Shown: one piece after another, positions 44,958-53,058 of the stretch
How positions within the stretch are numbered: the stretch's first letter is position 1
Layout: each line of letters starts with the position of its first letter
DNA from: Paenibacillus sp. FSL R7-0345
Lineage (GTDB): Bacteria > Bacillota > Bacilli > Paenibacillales > Paenibacillaceae
NCBI RefSeq assembly: GCF_038595055.1
Contig: NZ_CP152002.1
Coordinates: forward strand, 3,516,501-3,580,500
DNA length: 64,000 nt
Direction of reading: 5' to 3'
Program-made: the position numbers and the translations under genes
The notes under the pieces: generated by a model
Told to the model about the DNA's origin: nothing
The model's input: the letters and a program-made list of their open reading frames with translations, nothing else
Databases searched by the model: none

Positions 44958-45947
44958 ATGAACGTGACAGATACCGTGGAAATCAAGAACGGGACCGGAA
45001 TCCGCAGGAAACGGAGACTATGGTTAAAAATAATTGGAGGTATTTTCGGAGCGCTGGTGCTGTTCGCAGGTATTGTATTTATCGTTAATGTAATCAGCAA
45101 AGGAGTCGAGAAAAAGAAGATCGAGCCTTACGGCCAATATGTCGCGGTGGATGGCAAGCAGATGAATGTGTTTATTCAAGGCAGCGGCGAGCAGACGATC
45201 GTCCTGCTGCCGGGACAGGGGACCCCGTCGCCAGTGCTTGATTTTAAATTACTGATTGATGAATTATCTCCGGATTACAGAGTGGTAGCGGTTGAACCCT
45301 TCGGATATGGGCTTAGCGACAAGACGGAGAAGGCAAGAACCACGGAGAATATCGTCAGCGAAATTCACGAAGCCGTGCAGCAGCTGGGTATTGACCGTTA
45401 CATTCTTATGGGACATTCGATCACCGGACTTTACGGCGTGACTTATGTGAACAGCTACCCGGATGAAGTGCTTGCTTTTGCCGGCATTGACAGCAGTGTT
45501 CCGAATCAGCCGGGCATGGATGTGAAGCTCCCGCTGAAATCTATGCAGTTCCTCCAGCAATCGGGTCTGATGCGACTGCTCCAAAAGGTGAGCGGAGATC
45601 CGTACGCAGGGCTTGACTATGATGAACACACCAAGGAACAAGTGCGCCTCATAACCAATCAGGTCGGGAGCAATGCAACATTGATGGACGAGCTCAAACA
45701 CCTCGGATCCAATTTTAAAAATGCAGAATTGCTCACATATCCCCAGGAGCTCCCGGTGCTTCTCTTTGTCCAGTCGAACAACGAGCAAAACAAGCAGTGG
45801 GTTCCGCTGCATGAGGCACAAGTCAAGCAATCCGCTCAAGGGCTAATGATCCTGATGGAAGGCTCACATTACCTGCATCATACGAAATACAAGGAAATCG
45901 CTGCCGAATTTAAAGCTTATATGAAGAAAATCCAACCATTTGAATAA
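44958..45947 (+). CDS. Membrane-anchored alpha/beta hydrolase, copy 1
   Basis: 329 residues. A basic start and one membrane segment (about 24-46) precede an extracytoplasmic alpha/beta hydrolase domain (about 70-325). The nucleophile serine is in LMGHSITGLYG near residue 155, the oxyanion strand is VLLPGQGTPSP near 83, and the catalytic His is probably in EGSHYLHHTKY near 307. The ATG is only three bases from AGGAGA; a GTG at 44964 has better spacing and may be the true start. The next gene is a paralogue 18 bp downstream. The substrate is unknown. Confidence 0.88.
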   Translation: MNVTDTVEIKNGTGIRRKRRLWLKIIGGIFGALVLFAGIVFIVNVISKGVEKKKIEPYGQYVAVDGKQMNVFIQGSGEQTIVLLPGQGTPSPVLDFKLLIDELSPDYRVVAVEPFGYGLSDKTEKARTTENIVSEIHEAVQQLGIDRYILMGHSITGLYGVTYVNSYPDEVLAFAGIDSSVPNQPGMDVKLPLKSMQFLQQSGLMRLLQKVSGDPYAGLDYDEHTKEQVRLITNQVGSNATLMDELKHLGSNFKNAELLTYPQELPVLLFVQSNNEQNKQWVPLHEAQVKQSAQGLMILMEGSHYLHHTKYKEIAAEFKAYMKKIQPFE

Positions 45948-45965
45948 CAAGAGGAGCGGAAGGGC

Positions 45966-46949
45966 TTGATACAATCAGCGCAGGAAGCAGTAAAGCAACG
46001 TTTCACAGCAAAGAAAGTGCTGCATATTGTCCTAAAAATTATCGCCGCATTCATCATATTCGTGCTGCTTTTTATAGCCACTGTGTTTACGGTTAACAAA
46101 ATCAGTTCCTATTCTGAACAAAAAAGAACGGAGCCGTACGGCCAGCTTGTACCTGTTGACGGTAAACAGATGAATGTGTTCATCCAAGGCGAGGGTGAAG
46201 AGACCATCGTGCTTCTGCCCGGATATGGTACAGCGGCACCTGGCCTGGATTTCAAGCCGCTTGTTTCAGAGTTAAGCCCGAACTATAAGGTTGTGGTGGT
46301 TGAGCCTTTTGGTTACGGTTTAAGCGACCAGACCAGTAAGGAACGTACTACAGCCAACATCGTCAGTGAAATTCATGAAGCGCTGCAAAGTCTGCGAATT
46401 GACCGTTATATCCTGATAGCCCATTCCATTTCAGGACTTTACAGTCTGGATTATGTGAATCAGTATCCGAATGAAGTGAGTGCTTATATCGGGCTGGACA
46501 GCAGTGTTGCTACATTAAGAGAACAGAAGATTACTTCATCTGACACCAAACCGGTAAAATGGTTCCGCGACCTTGGCTTCGCCCGCATCCAGCTGAAGCT
46601 GACTGCTGACGCTTATGAAGGCCTGCCTTATGATGAACAAACAAAAGAACAGATTAACATCCTGATGCGTAAAAACATGTACAATTCAACCCAGTTAAAC
46701 GAAGCTGTGAGCATGTATGCCAACTATGACGCAGCAGAACAGCAGAATTTCCCTGCGAGTCTACCTGTCCTGTTCTTTCTTCAGGCCAATCATCCGGTGA
46801 CAGACCAATGGATTCCTGAACATGAGCAGCAAATAAAGGATTCTCTGCAATCTGAAATCGTCTTACTGGACGCAGATCATTATTTGTATCGTTCACATGC
46901 GGAAGAAATCGCTGAAAAGATAAGAGATTTCACAGGAGAATTGAATTAA
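45966..46949 (+). CDS. Membrane-anchored alpha/beta hydrolase, copy 2
   Basis: 327 residues from TTG 45966, after GAGGAGCGGAAGGG. The layout is the same as copy 1: one membrane segment (about 20-42), then a hydrolase domain with nucleophile Ser in LIAHSISGLYS near residue 152 and His in DADHYLYRSH near 303. Long stretches match copy 1 (for example PVDGKQMNVFIQG, VEPFGYGLSD, TTANIVSEIHEAL), so the pair arose by tandem duplication and then diverged, mainly in the cap region. They share one promoter. Confidence 0.88.
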   Translation: MIQSAQEAVKQRFTAKKVLHIVLKIIAAFIIFVLLFIATVFTVNKISSYSEQKRTEPYGQLVPVDGKQMNVFIQGEGEETIVLLPGYGTAAPGLDFKPLVSELSPNYKVVVVEPFGYGLSDQTSKERTTANIVSEIHEALQSLRIDRYILIAHSISGLYSLDYVNQYPNEVSAYIGLDSSVATLREQKITSSDTKPVKWFRDLGFARIQLKLTADAYEGLPYDEQTKEQINILMRKNMYNSTQLNEAVSMYANYDAAEQQNFPASLPVLFFLQANHPVTDQWIPEHEQQIKDSLQSEIVLLDADHYLYRSHAEEIAEKIRDFTGELN

Positions 46950-46960
46950 GCACCTCAAGC

Positions 46961-47305
46961 TCAGGATTGGTTTGCTTCCAGCGCGTGAATATTCTTTTCT
47001 CCCCAGGCTACGATTGCCTCAATGAGCGGGACCAGCTCTTTACCGGATGGGGTAAGAGAGTATTCTACACGCGGAGGGATTTCATTGAATTGCTGGCGGT
47101 TCACAATTCCATTATCTATAAGCTCTTTTAAACAGTTCGTTAGGGTGGTGCCGGTGATCCCGTTCAGTCTTCTTTTCAGCTCATTGTAGCGGATGCTTTC
47201 CTGTTCACTTAAACAAGCCAGAATCGGGAGATTCCACTTGCCGCCAATGACCTGAAAGGCGAAAGTAGCCGGACAGAGCTGCTCTAAATTCAATTCATAT
47301 TTCAT
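46961..47305 (-). CDS. HxlR-family regulator
   Basis: 114 residues, a small winged-helix MarR-like dimer typical of HxlR: CPATFAFQVIGGKWNLPILA near residue 11, RYNELKRRLNGITGTTLTNCLKELI (positions about 39-63) and the wing VEYSLTPSGKEL. Cys11 is at the place of the redox-active cysteine of YodB and HypR, which sense quinones, aldehydes or hypochlorite. It is divergent from a DsbA-family thiol protein, its likely target. Confidence 0.9.
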   Translation of the reverse strand: MKYELNLEQLCPATFAFQVIGGKWNLPILACLSEQESIRYNELKRRLNGITGTTLTNCLKELIDNGIVNRQQFNEIPPRVEYSLTPSGKELVPLIEAIVAWGEKNIHALEANQS

Positions 47306-47320
47306 TCTGAACCCTCCATT

Positions 47321-47340
47321 AGTATATATAGTATACTAAG
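47321..47340. promoter_or_regulatory. Palindromic AT-rich operator candidate between HxlR and DsbA-family genes
   Basis: TAGTATACTA (47329-47338) is a perfect palindrome preceded by a similar AGTATATA half, close to the HxlR start. YodB-like HxlR proteins bind TACT/AGTA-type palindromes. Confidence 0.5.
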
Positions 47341-47430
47341 TATTAAATATAATAGTACTTGTTATAAGGATTATAAGCAATATAATTATACTATACAAAG
47401 GATGATGCGCATATCCCAAAAAAGAAAGGC

Positions 47431-48360
47431 GTGATCGTGGTAATGAATGACTCCAATATGATGTGTGATCTGGAAACCGGAGTTTGCGGCGCTCCAGGTG
47501 AAGAAGCCGTGCAGGAAATCGACCTGAATCAGGTTGAGAAGAATGTGAAGCTATACTATGTTACCGATCCAATCTGCTCTCACTGCTGGGCTTTGGAGCC
47601 TGTCTTAGGCCGTTTTGTGCAGGAATATGGACAGTATTTTCATATGGAGACCGTAATGGGGGGACTGCTGCCGGGCTGGAAAGGCTTTGCCGACGGGGGC
47701 AACGGAATTCAGAAACCGTCAGATGTAGCAGAGCATTGGAGAGAAGTGGGGGAGCATTCCCGCATGCCTATAGACGGATCGCTATGGCATAGCAACCCGG
47801 TTCAATCCTCATTCCCGCCTTCCAGAGTGTTTAAGGTTATACAAAACAGCCATCCAGGCAGAGAAGCGGAATTTTTGCGGCGTGCACGGGAGGCAGTGTT
47901 TGTATTTAATCAGAACATCGGAGAAGATGAGATTTTGGTTAATATCGTGGACCAGATGGGATTAGACGGAAAAGAAAGGGTCAGCCAAGCTGCGCTTGAG
48001 TCAGCCCAGGATCTGCTGGAAGCAGACTTTCAGCTGTCCTCCCGTCTGGGTGCCCGGGGATTCCCCACTATTGTTATGGTGAACGGAGCCAATAAAGGTG
48101 TGAAAGTTGTCGGGGCAAGATCACTGGATACCTATGTGCAGGCTCTGCAGCAAGTAACCGCGCACGAGCTTTCGCCTAAAAAGAGACCCCGCTTATCCCA
48201 ATTAGTAAATGATGAGGGCATGCTTTTCTCTAAAGAGATTGAAATTATGTATGACATTGAAGCTAATGCAGTAGAAGCTTTTATCGAAGCGGAATTGCCT
48301 GAAGGCTCTTACCGGGTTCAAGCCATTATGGGTGAGCTGTATGTTGACAAACTGAATTAA
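47431..48360 (+). CDS. DsbA-family thiol protein (SpxH/YjbH-like)
   Basis: Up to 309 residues. Possible starts are GTG 47431, GTG 47437 (best spaced from AAAGAAAGG) and ATG 47443. A cysteine-bearing N terminus (MMCDLETGVCG) precedes a thioredoxin-like DsbA domain with active site CSHC in VTDPICSHCWALEPVL near residue 45 and the cis-proline turn GARGFPTIVMV near 208. No signal peptide is seen, so it acts in the cytoplasm, like SpxH/YjbH, the adaptor that feeds Spx to ClpXP, or FrnE-like isomerases. The divergent HxlR regulator suggests thiol-stress control. Confidence 0.85.
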   Translation: MIVVMNDSNMMCDLETGVCGAPGEEAVQEIDLNQVEKNVKLYYVTDPICSHCWALEPVLGRFVQEYGQYFHMETVMGGLLPGWKGFADGGNGIQKPSDVAEHWREVGEHSRMPIDGSLWHSNPVQSSFPPSRVFKVIQNSHPGREAEFLRRAREAVFVFNQNIGEDEILVNIVDQMGLDGKERVSQAALESAQDLLEADFQLSSRLGARGFPTIVMVNGANKGVKVVGARSLDTYVQALQQVTAHELSPKKRPRLSQLVNDEGMLFSKEIEIMYDIEANAVEAFIEAELPEGSYRVQAIMGELYVDKLN

Positions 48361-48390
48361 GGCAAGTACGCGCCGCTTTATACTCTATGT

Positions 48391-48426
48391 CCGCTTCTAA
48401 ATTTCACTTTAGAAGCGGTTTTTTAC
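48391..48426. terminator. Terminator between the DsbA-family gene and the TetR gene
   Basis: CCGCTTCTAAA and its complement (ending AGAAGCGG) form a stem, followed by TTTTTT; it lies between convergent genes. Confidence 0.85.
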
Positions 48427-48441
48427 GTTCAAAATAGTAGA

Positions 48442-49059
48442 TCAAGTCGCCTTCGTTCCCTGAAGAAAGAGGGCTACCAGCTTCCGGCCGAGGATGAGCG
48501 GGGATTCATACTTTTGGGAGGCATTTTCGCGGTTTCCCATCAGCATTAAGGTCGAAAAGGTCTCTGCCAGGAACATCGGGTCGTCCTCACGAAGCAGCCT
48601 CTGGTTCATGCCAAGCCGGAAATGGTCTGCCAGCAATTCATGAATATGCTGCTCAGCTTCGCGGATTGCCCGAATTTGCTCCGCTTCAAGAAAAGGCTCG
48701 GCTTCTCTCATCATCGTCTCAATCTCGGCATGGGGATTTGCCAATCTGGCTTCTGCCATACGCACCAGGCCTTGCTCCAGATCATCGGCTGCATCCAGCA
48801 ATTGAGCAGTGACCGTCCGGATATTTTGCAGCATGGTTGTCATGGCTACCTTGAATAATTCCGGTTTACTCGCGAAATGATAATAAATGGCCTGCTTGGA
48901 CACGCCGCACCGGTTGCCGATCTGCTGCAAGGAGACCGATTCATAGCCATATTCTTTAAATAATGCGGAAGCCGCCGAAATAATCGTCTGATAAATAGTG
49001 GTGTCTGTGTCCCCCTGTTTGGGTCTCCCCGGCAGGCGTTTTGCTGATTTCTCTGGCAT
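48442..49059 (-). CDS. TetR-family repressor
   Basis: 205 residues. The N-terminal helix-turn-helix (about 20-68) reads AASALFKEYGYESVSLQQIG then CGVSKQAIYYHFASKPELF, a textbook TetR motif. The C-terminal ligand domain (about 80-200) is helical. It is divergent from an alpha/beta hydrolase gene; a perfect TTTACT-N4-AGTAAA operator candidate lies between them. Confidence 0.92.
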   Translation of the reverse strand: MPEKSAKRLPGRPKQGDTDTTIYQTIISAASALFKEYGYESVSLQQIGNRCGVSKQAIYYHFASKPELFKVAMTTMLQNIRTVTAQLLDAADDLEQGLVRMAEARLANPHAEIETMMREAEPFLEAEQIRAIREAEQHIHELLADHFRLGMNQRLLREDDPMFLAETFSTLMLMGNRENASQKYESPLILGRKLVALFLQGTKAT

Positions 49060-49123
49060 TGCACACGCTCCTTCATGAATATATTATGACAAACACCGGA
49101 CATTAGCAAAACCGGCTTGTAAT

Positions 49124-49139
49124 TTTACTTACCAGTAAA
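49124..49139. promoter_or_regulatory. TetR operator candidate
   Basis: TTTACT (49124-49129) and AGTAAA (49134-49139) form a perfect inverted repeat with a TACC spacer, between the divergent TetR and hydrolase genes. Confidence 0.6.
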
Positions 49140-49188
49140 TATAATTTAATTTGTAATTAAAATTGTAAGGAGTAAAGGTGGTTAACTA

Positions 49189-49956
49189 TTGAATACGGCG
49201 AAACGCATGAGCAGATGGAAGAAGATACTGATATGGATAAGCGTGGTCGTCGTTGTCCTGGCAGCCGGAGTATATGTATATGTTGCATCGGCTACATACA
49301 GCCCGTCCGCACAAGCTGAAGCAGCTATGCAAAGCGACAGTAAGGTAAGTGTTACCGAGGTAAAGCAGGGTTACCGGTTTGAGCCGCAAGGGGTAGAGGC
49401 GGTGGAGCCGAATATCATCTTTTATCCTGGGGGTCTGGTAGATCCGGCAAGCTACTCTCCTCTAGCAAGAGCAATGGCAGAACAGGGTCACCGGGTATAT
49501 ATTGCCAAGATGCCGCTGAATTTGGCGATCTTTGGTAAGAATAAGGCCGATACATTTATTGCAGAGCATCCGGATGAAGCCTTTGTGATTGGCGGCCATT
49601 CGCTGGGCGGCGCTTTTGCCTCCCGATATGCAGCAGAGCATCCTGATAAGCTTGAAGGAATTTTCTATTTGGCAGCTTATGCTGATGATGGCGGAAGCTT
49701 AGCTGCTGCTACAGGCCTATCCGCATTGCAAATTACAGGAACAGATGATGGCGTATTAAACTGGGAGGAATGGGAGAAGACCCAAACCAACCTGCCGGTG
49801 GACACGACATTTGTCAGTATAGACGGAGGCAACCACGGGCAGTTCGGATCATACGGTATGCAAAAGGGAGATCACACACCCGAGATTACCGGAGATGAAC
49901 AGCTTCAGAGTGTCGTTCAGGCGCTGGATGACTGGTTAGACGTGTTGAACAAGTAA
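49189..49956 (+). CDS. Membrane-anchored alpha/beta hydrolase (Abhydrolase_5-like)
   Basis: 255 residues from TTG 49189, which has AAGGTGG eight bases upstream; ATG 49207 is the alternative. One membrane segment (about 13-34) precedes an outer hydrolase domain. The nucleophile is in VIGGHSLGGAFASRYA near residue 143, the acid is probably in ITGTDDGVLNW near 187, and His is in IDGGNHGQFGSYG near 219. The short form without a cap resembles Paenibacillus and Bacillus Abhydrolase_5 proteins of unknown substrate. It is not closely related to the tandem pair at 45-47 kb. TetR control is likely. Confidence 0.88.
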   Translation: MNTAKRMSRWKKILIWISVVVVVLAAGVYVYVASATYSPSAQAEAAMQSDSKVSVTEVKQGYRFEPQGVEAVEPNIIFYPGGLVDPASYSPLARAMAEQGHRVYIAKMPLNLAIFGKNKADTFIAEHPDEAFVIGGHSLGGAFASRYAAEHPDKLEGIFYLAAYADDGGSLAAATGLSALQITGTDDGVLNWEEWEKTQTNLPVDTTFVSIDGGNHGQFGSYGMQKGDHTPEITGDEQLQSVVQALDDWLDVLNK

Positions 49957-50111
49957 GCAGAGGCTCGAATTACTAAACCTGAAAAGGGTAGTGGTTCGAG
50001 TCTTTTAACATTGTAATGAAAAAAATATAATTAGATTTAAGATTGTAGTCCAATCTATCATTCCAGCTTCAGAATAAAGTAGAGTATACCCTTGAAATGG
50101 AGTGATCAAAG

Positions 50112-50537
50112 ATGGCGACAATAATAAGCTATGGCTCGCAGGCAAAACTTCCGTTAGACCCGCTGAATACAGCTGTAACGATTGCGGGCATTCCTGGAGC
50201 TGGAGCAGGCTTAGCCACAGCACAAGTCGTTCTTAGTCCGGCTAATCCTGCTTCTTTCTCCAGCAGAGTCGAGTTAAATGGTAGCTTTAGTGTTAATGCA
50301 CCAGCCAATAGTCCATTCTTTGTACTGATCCGGCGCGCCGGAACCGATATTTACCGGTCCTTTTTCAATTTTACGACAACAACTGATATCCAATTAAATG
50401 TACAATGGGTGGACGGTCCTTATATTGGAATCCAAAACTATGAGCTGGTCATCCAAAATGAAAGTAACCTGCCTTTAAGTCTATTCGGACCCATATCTTT
50501 CACAGCGACTGCTATTGGGGGAGAGGGCGTTATTTAG
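50112..50537 (+). CDS. 141-aa protein of unknown function, beta-rich
   Basis: ATG 50112 follows GGAGTGATCAAAG. The product has no signal peptide, membrane segment or cysteine, and is rich in Ala, Asn, Ser and Thr with short hydrophobic strands (for example TIISYGSQAKLPLDPLN, SRVELNGSFSV, DIQLNVQWVDGPYIG). The pattern suggests a small beta-sandwich, as in spore-coat or exosporium surface proteins, but I do not recognise a family. It has its own terminator and stands alone. Coding is supported by the ribosome binding site and ordered codon use. Confidence 0.72.
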   Translation: MATIISYGSQAKLPLDPLNTAVTIAGIPGAGAGLATAQVVLSPANPASFSSRVELNGSFSVNAPANSPFFVLIRRAGTDIYRSFFNFTTTTDIQLNVQWVDGPYIGIQNYELVIQNESNLPLSLFGPISFTATAIGGEGVI

Positions 50538-50554
50538 CCTGATAGATAAGAAAG

Positions 50555-50594
50555 CAAAAAAAAGAGAAGCGGATTACCGGCTTTTCTTTTTTTT
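50555..50594 (+). terminator. Terminator after the unknown 141-aa gene
   Basis: An A tract with GAGAAGC pairs with GCTTTTC and a long T tract around a nine-base loop. Confidence 0.8.
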
Positions 50595-50769
50595 GCGCAG
50601 GTATTTTTTATTACAGATGATTTCACGTTTCTGAATGGAAATGTGTAAATAGATACATTTTATTGGTTGAATTTACCTAGTTCTGCATTGTACAATGGGT
50701 AACTAGGGTGAGAATACTAACATACGATTTACCAAAAGTCGCAAATACATAGGTTTGTGAGGTTTGCAT

Positions 50770-52974
50770 ATGATGAAGAGAATAAAGTTTCGGATGCTGC
50801 TTATTGGAGGGTGTATCACCCTCTTTTTTCTTATTTTACTCGCCAGAGTGTTCTGGATTCAGATGCTGGAGCGGGATTACTGGCAAGCCGAAGCCGCCAA
50901 GCAACGTGCCCATACTTCTGTGATTAAAGCAGTGCGCGGTTCGATCAAGGACCGCAACGGCAAGGTGCTCGCCAGCGATGTACCAGCCTACACAGTAGTG
51001 GTTAACCCGGAAATGATCGCTGCGCTCGGCATCGGGGAAGAAGTGATCACCGGTCTGCATAAACTGCTCGGCAAGCCTGAGGATGAGCTTAAGAAGCTGG
51101 TGGAGGCCAAAGACAAGAACGGGAAGTATCTGAAGAACCGGGAAATCCGTAATGAAGGCTGGAAAATAGACAAAGAGCTGCGCGACCAAGTGAACGGGTT
51201 CATTGAGACACTGAAGAAAGAACATAGCACACTGGAGACTGGCGTCGGTCTGATTAGGGAGCAGAAGCGCTATTACCCGCAGCAGACACTGGCCGCACAA
51301 ATTTTGGGTTATACGGACCGTGACGGCAAAGCAGTGATGGGCCTTGAAAAATATTTTGACAAGCAGCTTACAGGTGTAAACGGCAAGCTGCTGTACCAGA
51401 GCGACGGCAAGGGCATAAAGCTGCCTGAATCAAAGGATACATACCAGCCGGTGATAAATGGAAGTAATATCAAACTGACGATTGACAGCACAATCCAGTA
51501 CTACATCGAACAGGCGATGCAGAAGGCCTATGAAGAGTATAAGCCCAAAAGCATTACGGTAATTGCTGCAGATCCGAACACCATGGAAATATTGGGAATG
51601 GCGAATATGCCAACCTTTAATCCGAACGAGTTCTGGAATTATGCCTCGAACCCCGGAGTATTCTTCAACCATGCCATCCAGGCGAGATTTGAACCGGGCT
51701 CGACCTTCAAGATTGTAACGCTTGCCGGAGCGGTCGAGGAGAATGTGTTCGATCCGGACGCAACCTTCGTCTCCGGTTCAATCCGCATCAAAGGGTATGG
51801 CAAGCCGCTGTATGACCAGAAGAGAAGCGGTTACGGCAGAATTACTTTCCTGGAAGGTGTAAAACGTTCAAGTAACGTGGCCTTCGTTAAGCTTGGCTAT
51901 GAAATGCTCGGTCCGGACAGGCTGCTTAATTTTGTAGATGCCTTTGGTTTTAATGATCCTACAGGCATCGACCTGCCGGGCGAAATCAGCGGGGTCGTCA
52001 ATCCCACACCGAACAATGCTGCGGAGAACGCGACGATCGCATACGGGCACGGCAAAGTGCTGGTCACACCGATTCAGCAGCTTACGGCCATGGCAGCTAT
52101 TGCGAACGGCGGCAAGCTGATGGTACCGCATGCCGTTAAAGAAATGACGAACCCGAATACCGGGAATACAACCATTACCCAGCCGGAAGTGGTCCGTCAG
52201 GTCATCTCCAAAGAGAGCGCAAGAGAAACGGGAAGCTACCTGGAACAGGTCGTTGCGGATCAGGTCGCCGGGACCGGGCGTCATGCTTATATTGAAGGAT
52301 ACCGGGTAGCGGGCAAAACCGGTACAGCGATTAAACCTGACGGTAAGGGCGGGTATAACCGTAACAAGGTGCTTTCATCTTTTCTCGGCTACGCACCGGC
52401 TAATAATCCGAAGATTGTGGTTTATGTAGTCATTGATGAGCCTGTGTATGCTACTGGCGGCGGTGCTGCGGCGGGTCCGGTGTTTAAAGAGATCGTATCA
52501 TCCGTATTGCCCTATATGGGTGTGCCAAAAGTGACAACGGGTGATAAAAGCAATACCTCGCTTTCTCCCAAGAATTCATCTGTCCCGCAGCGCTCTACAC
52601 CCGATCTGACCGGTAAATCGCTGCAGGAGGCCAGGAAGCTGCTGATTGATCAGGGAATTGATTTTGAAGTGGTCGGGTACGGAAAAGATGTAGTCCGCCA
52701 GTACCCGGAATCGGAAGCTCTGCTTGCTGCGGGACAGCGGATTTATCTGATAAGCGAGCAGGACGACCAGGCATCCATCCCCAACCTGCGGGGACAGTCG
52801 CTCCGTGATGCGCTGGAGGTGCTCACTTTGCTGAAGGTTGCAGTTTCCGTTGAAGGCGAAGGGTATATTACCAGCCAGACAGAAGCCATTCTACACGGTA
52901 AAAGACTTGTACAGCTCAAGCTTAACCCGCTTAATACATATGGTGAGGATCTTCCGGTATCTGCGGCCCAATAG
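50770..52974 (+). CDS. Class B penicillin-binding protein with two PASTA domains (SpoVD/PBP2B-like)
   Basis: Class B PBPs cross-link peptidoglycan. ATG 50770 has GAGG at 50759-50762 and gives 734 residues. A cytoplasmic start and one membrane segment (about 8-28) precede the dimerisation domain (about 50-215) and the transpeptidase (about 240-580), with Ser311 and Lys314 in GSTFK, SSN ending at Asn369 and the KTG motif at Lys516. Two PASTA domains follow (about 612-666 and 670-725). The order matches PBP2B, the cell-division enzyme, and SpoVD of the spore cortex. The gene is outside a division-gene cluster, so a spore-linked or accessory role is more likely. Confidence 0.93.
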   Translation: MMKRIKFRMLLIGGCITLFFLILLARVFWIQMLERDYWQAEAAKQRAHTSVIKAVRGSIKDRNGKVLASDVPAYTVVVNPEMIAALGIGEEVITGLHKLLGKPEDELKKLVEAKDKNGKYLKNREIRNEGWKIDKELRDQVNGFIETLKKEHSTLETGVGLIREQKRYYPQQTLAAQILGYTDRDGKAVMGLEKYFDKQLTGVNGKLLYQSDGKGIKLPESKDTYQPVINGSNIKLTIDSTIQYYIEQAMQKAYEEYKPKSITVIAADPNTMEILGMANMPTFNPNEFWNYASNPGVFFNHAIQARFEPGSTFKIVTLAGAVEENVFDPDATFVSGSIRIKGYGKPLYDQKRSGYGRITFLEGVKRSSNVAFVKLGYEMLGPDRLLNFVDAFGFNDPTGIDLPGEISGVVNPTPNNAAENATIAYGHGKVLVTPIQQLTAMAAIANGGKLMVPHAVKEMTNPNTGNTTITQPEVVRQVISKESARETGSYLEQVVADQVAGTGRHAYIEGYRVAGKTGTAIKPDGKGGYNRNKVLSSFLGYAPANNPKIVVYVVIDEPVYATGGGAAAGPVFKEIVSSVLPYMGVPKVTTGDKSNTSLSPKNSSVPQRSTPDLTGKSLQEARKLLIDQGIDFEVVGYGKDVVRQYPESEALLAAGQRIYLISEQDDQASIPNLRGQSLRDALEVLTLLKVAVSVEGEGYITSQTEAILHGKRLVQLKLNPLNTYGEDLPVSAAQ

Positions 52975-53058
52975 GAAGCTGCGGATACCGGGGTTTACGG
53001 AAGGTAACCGGCAGCTGGGATCAATCCTCTAATAATGGCTCCACAGACTGTCTTTAAA

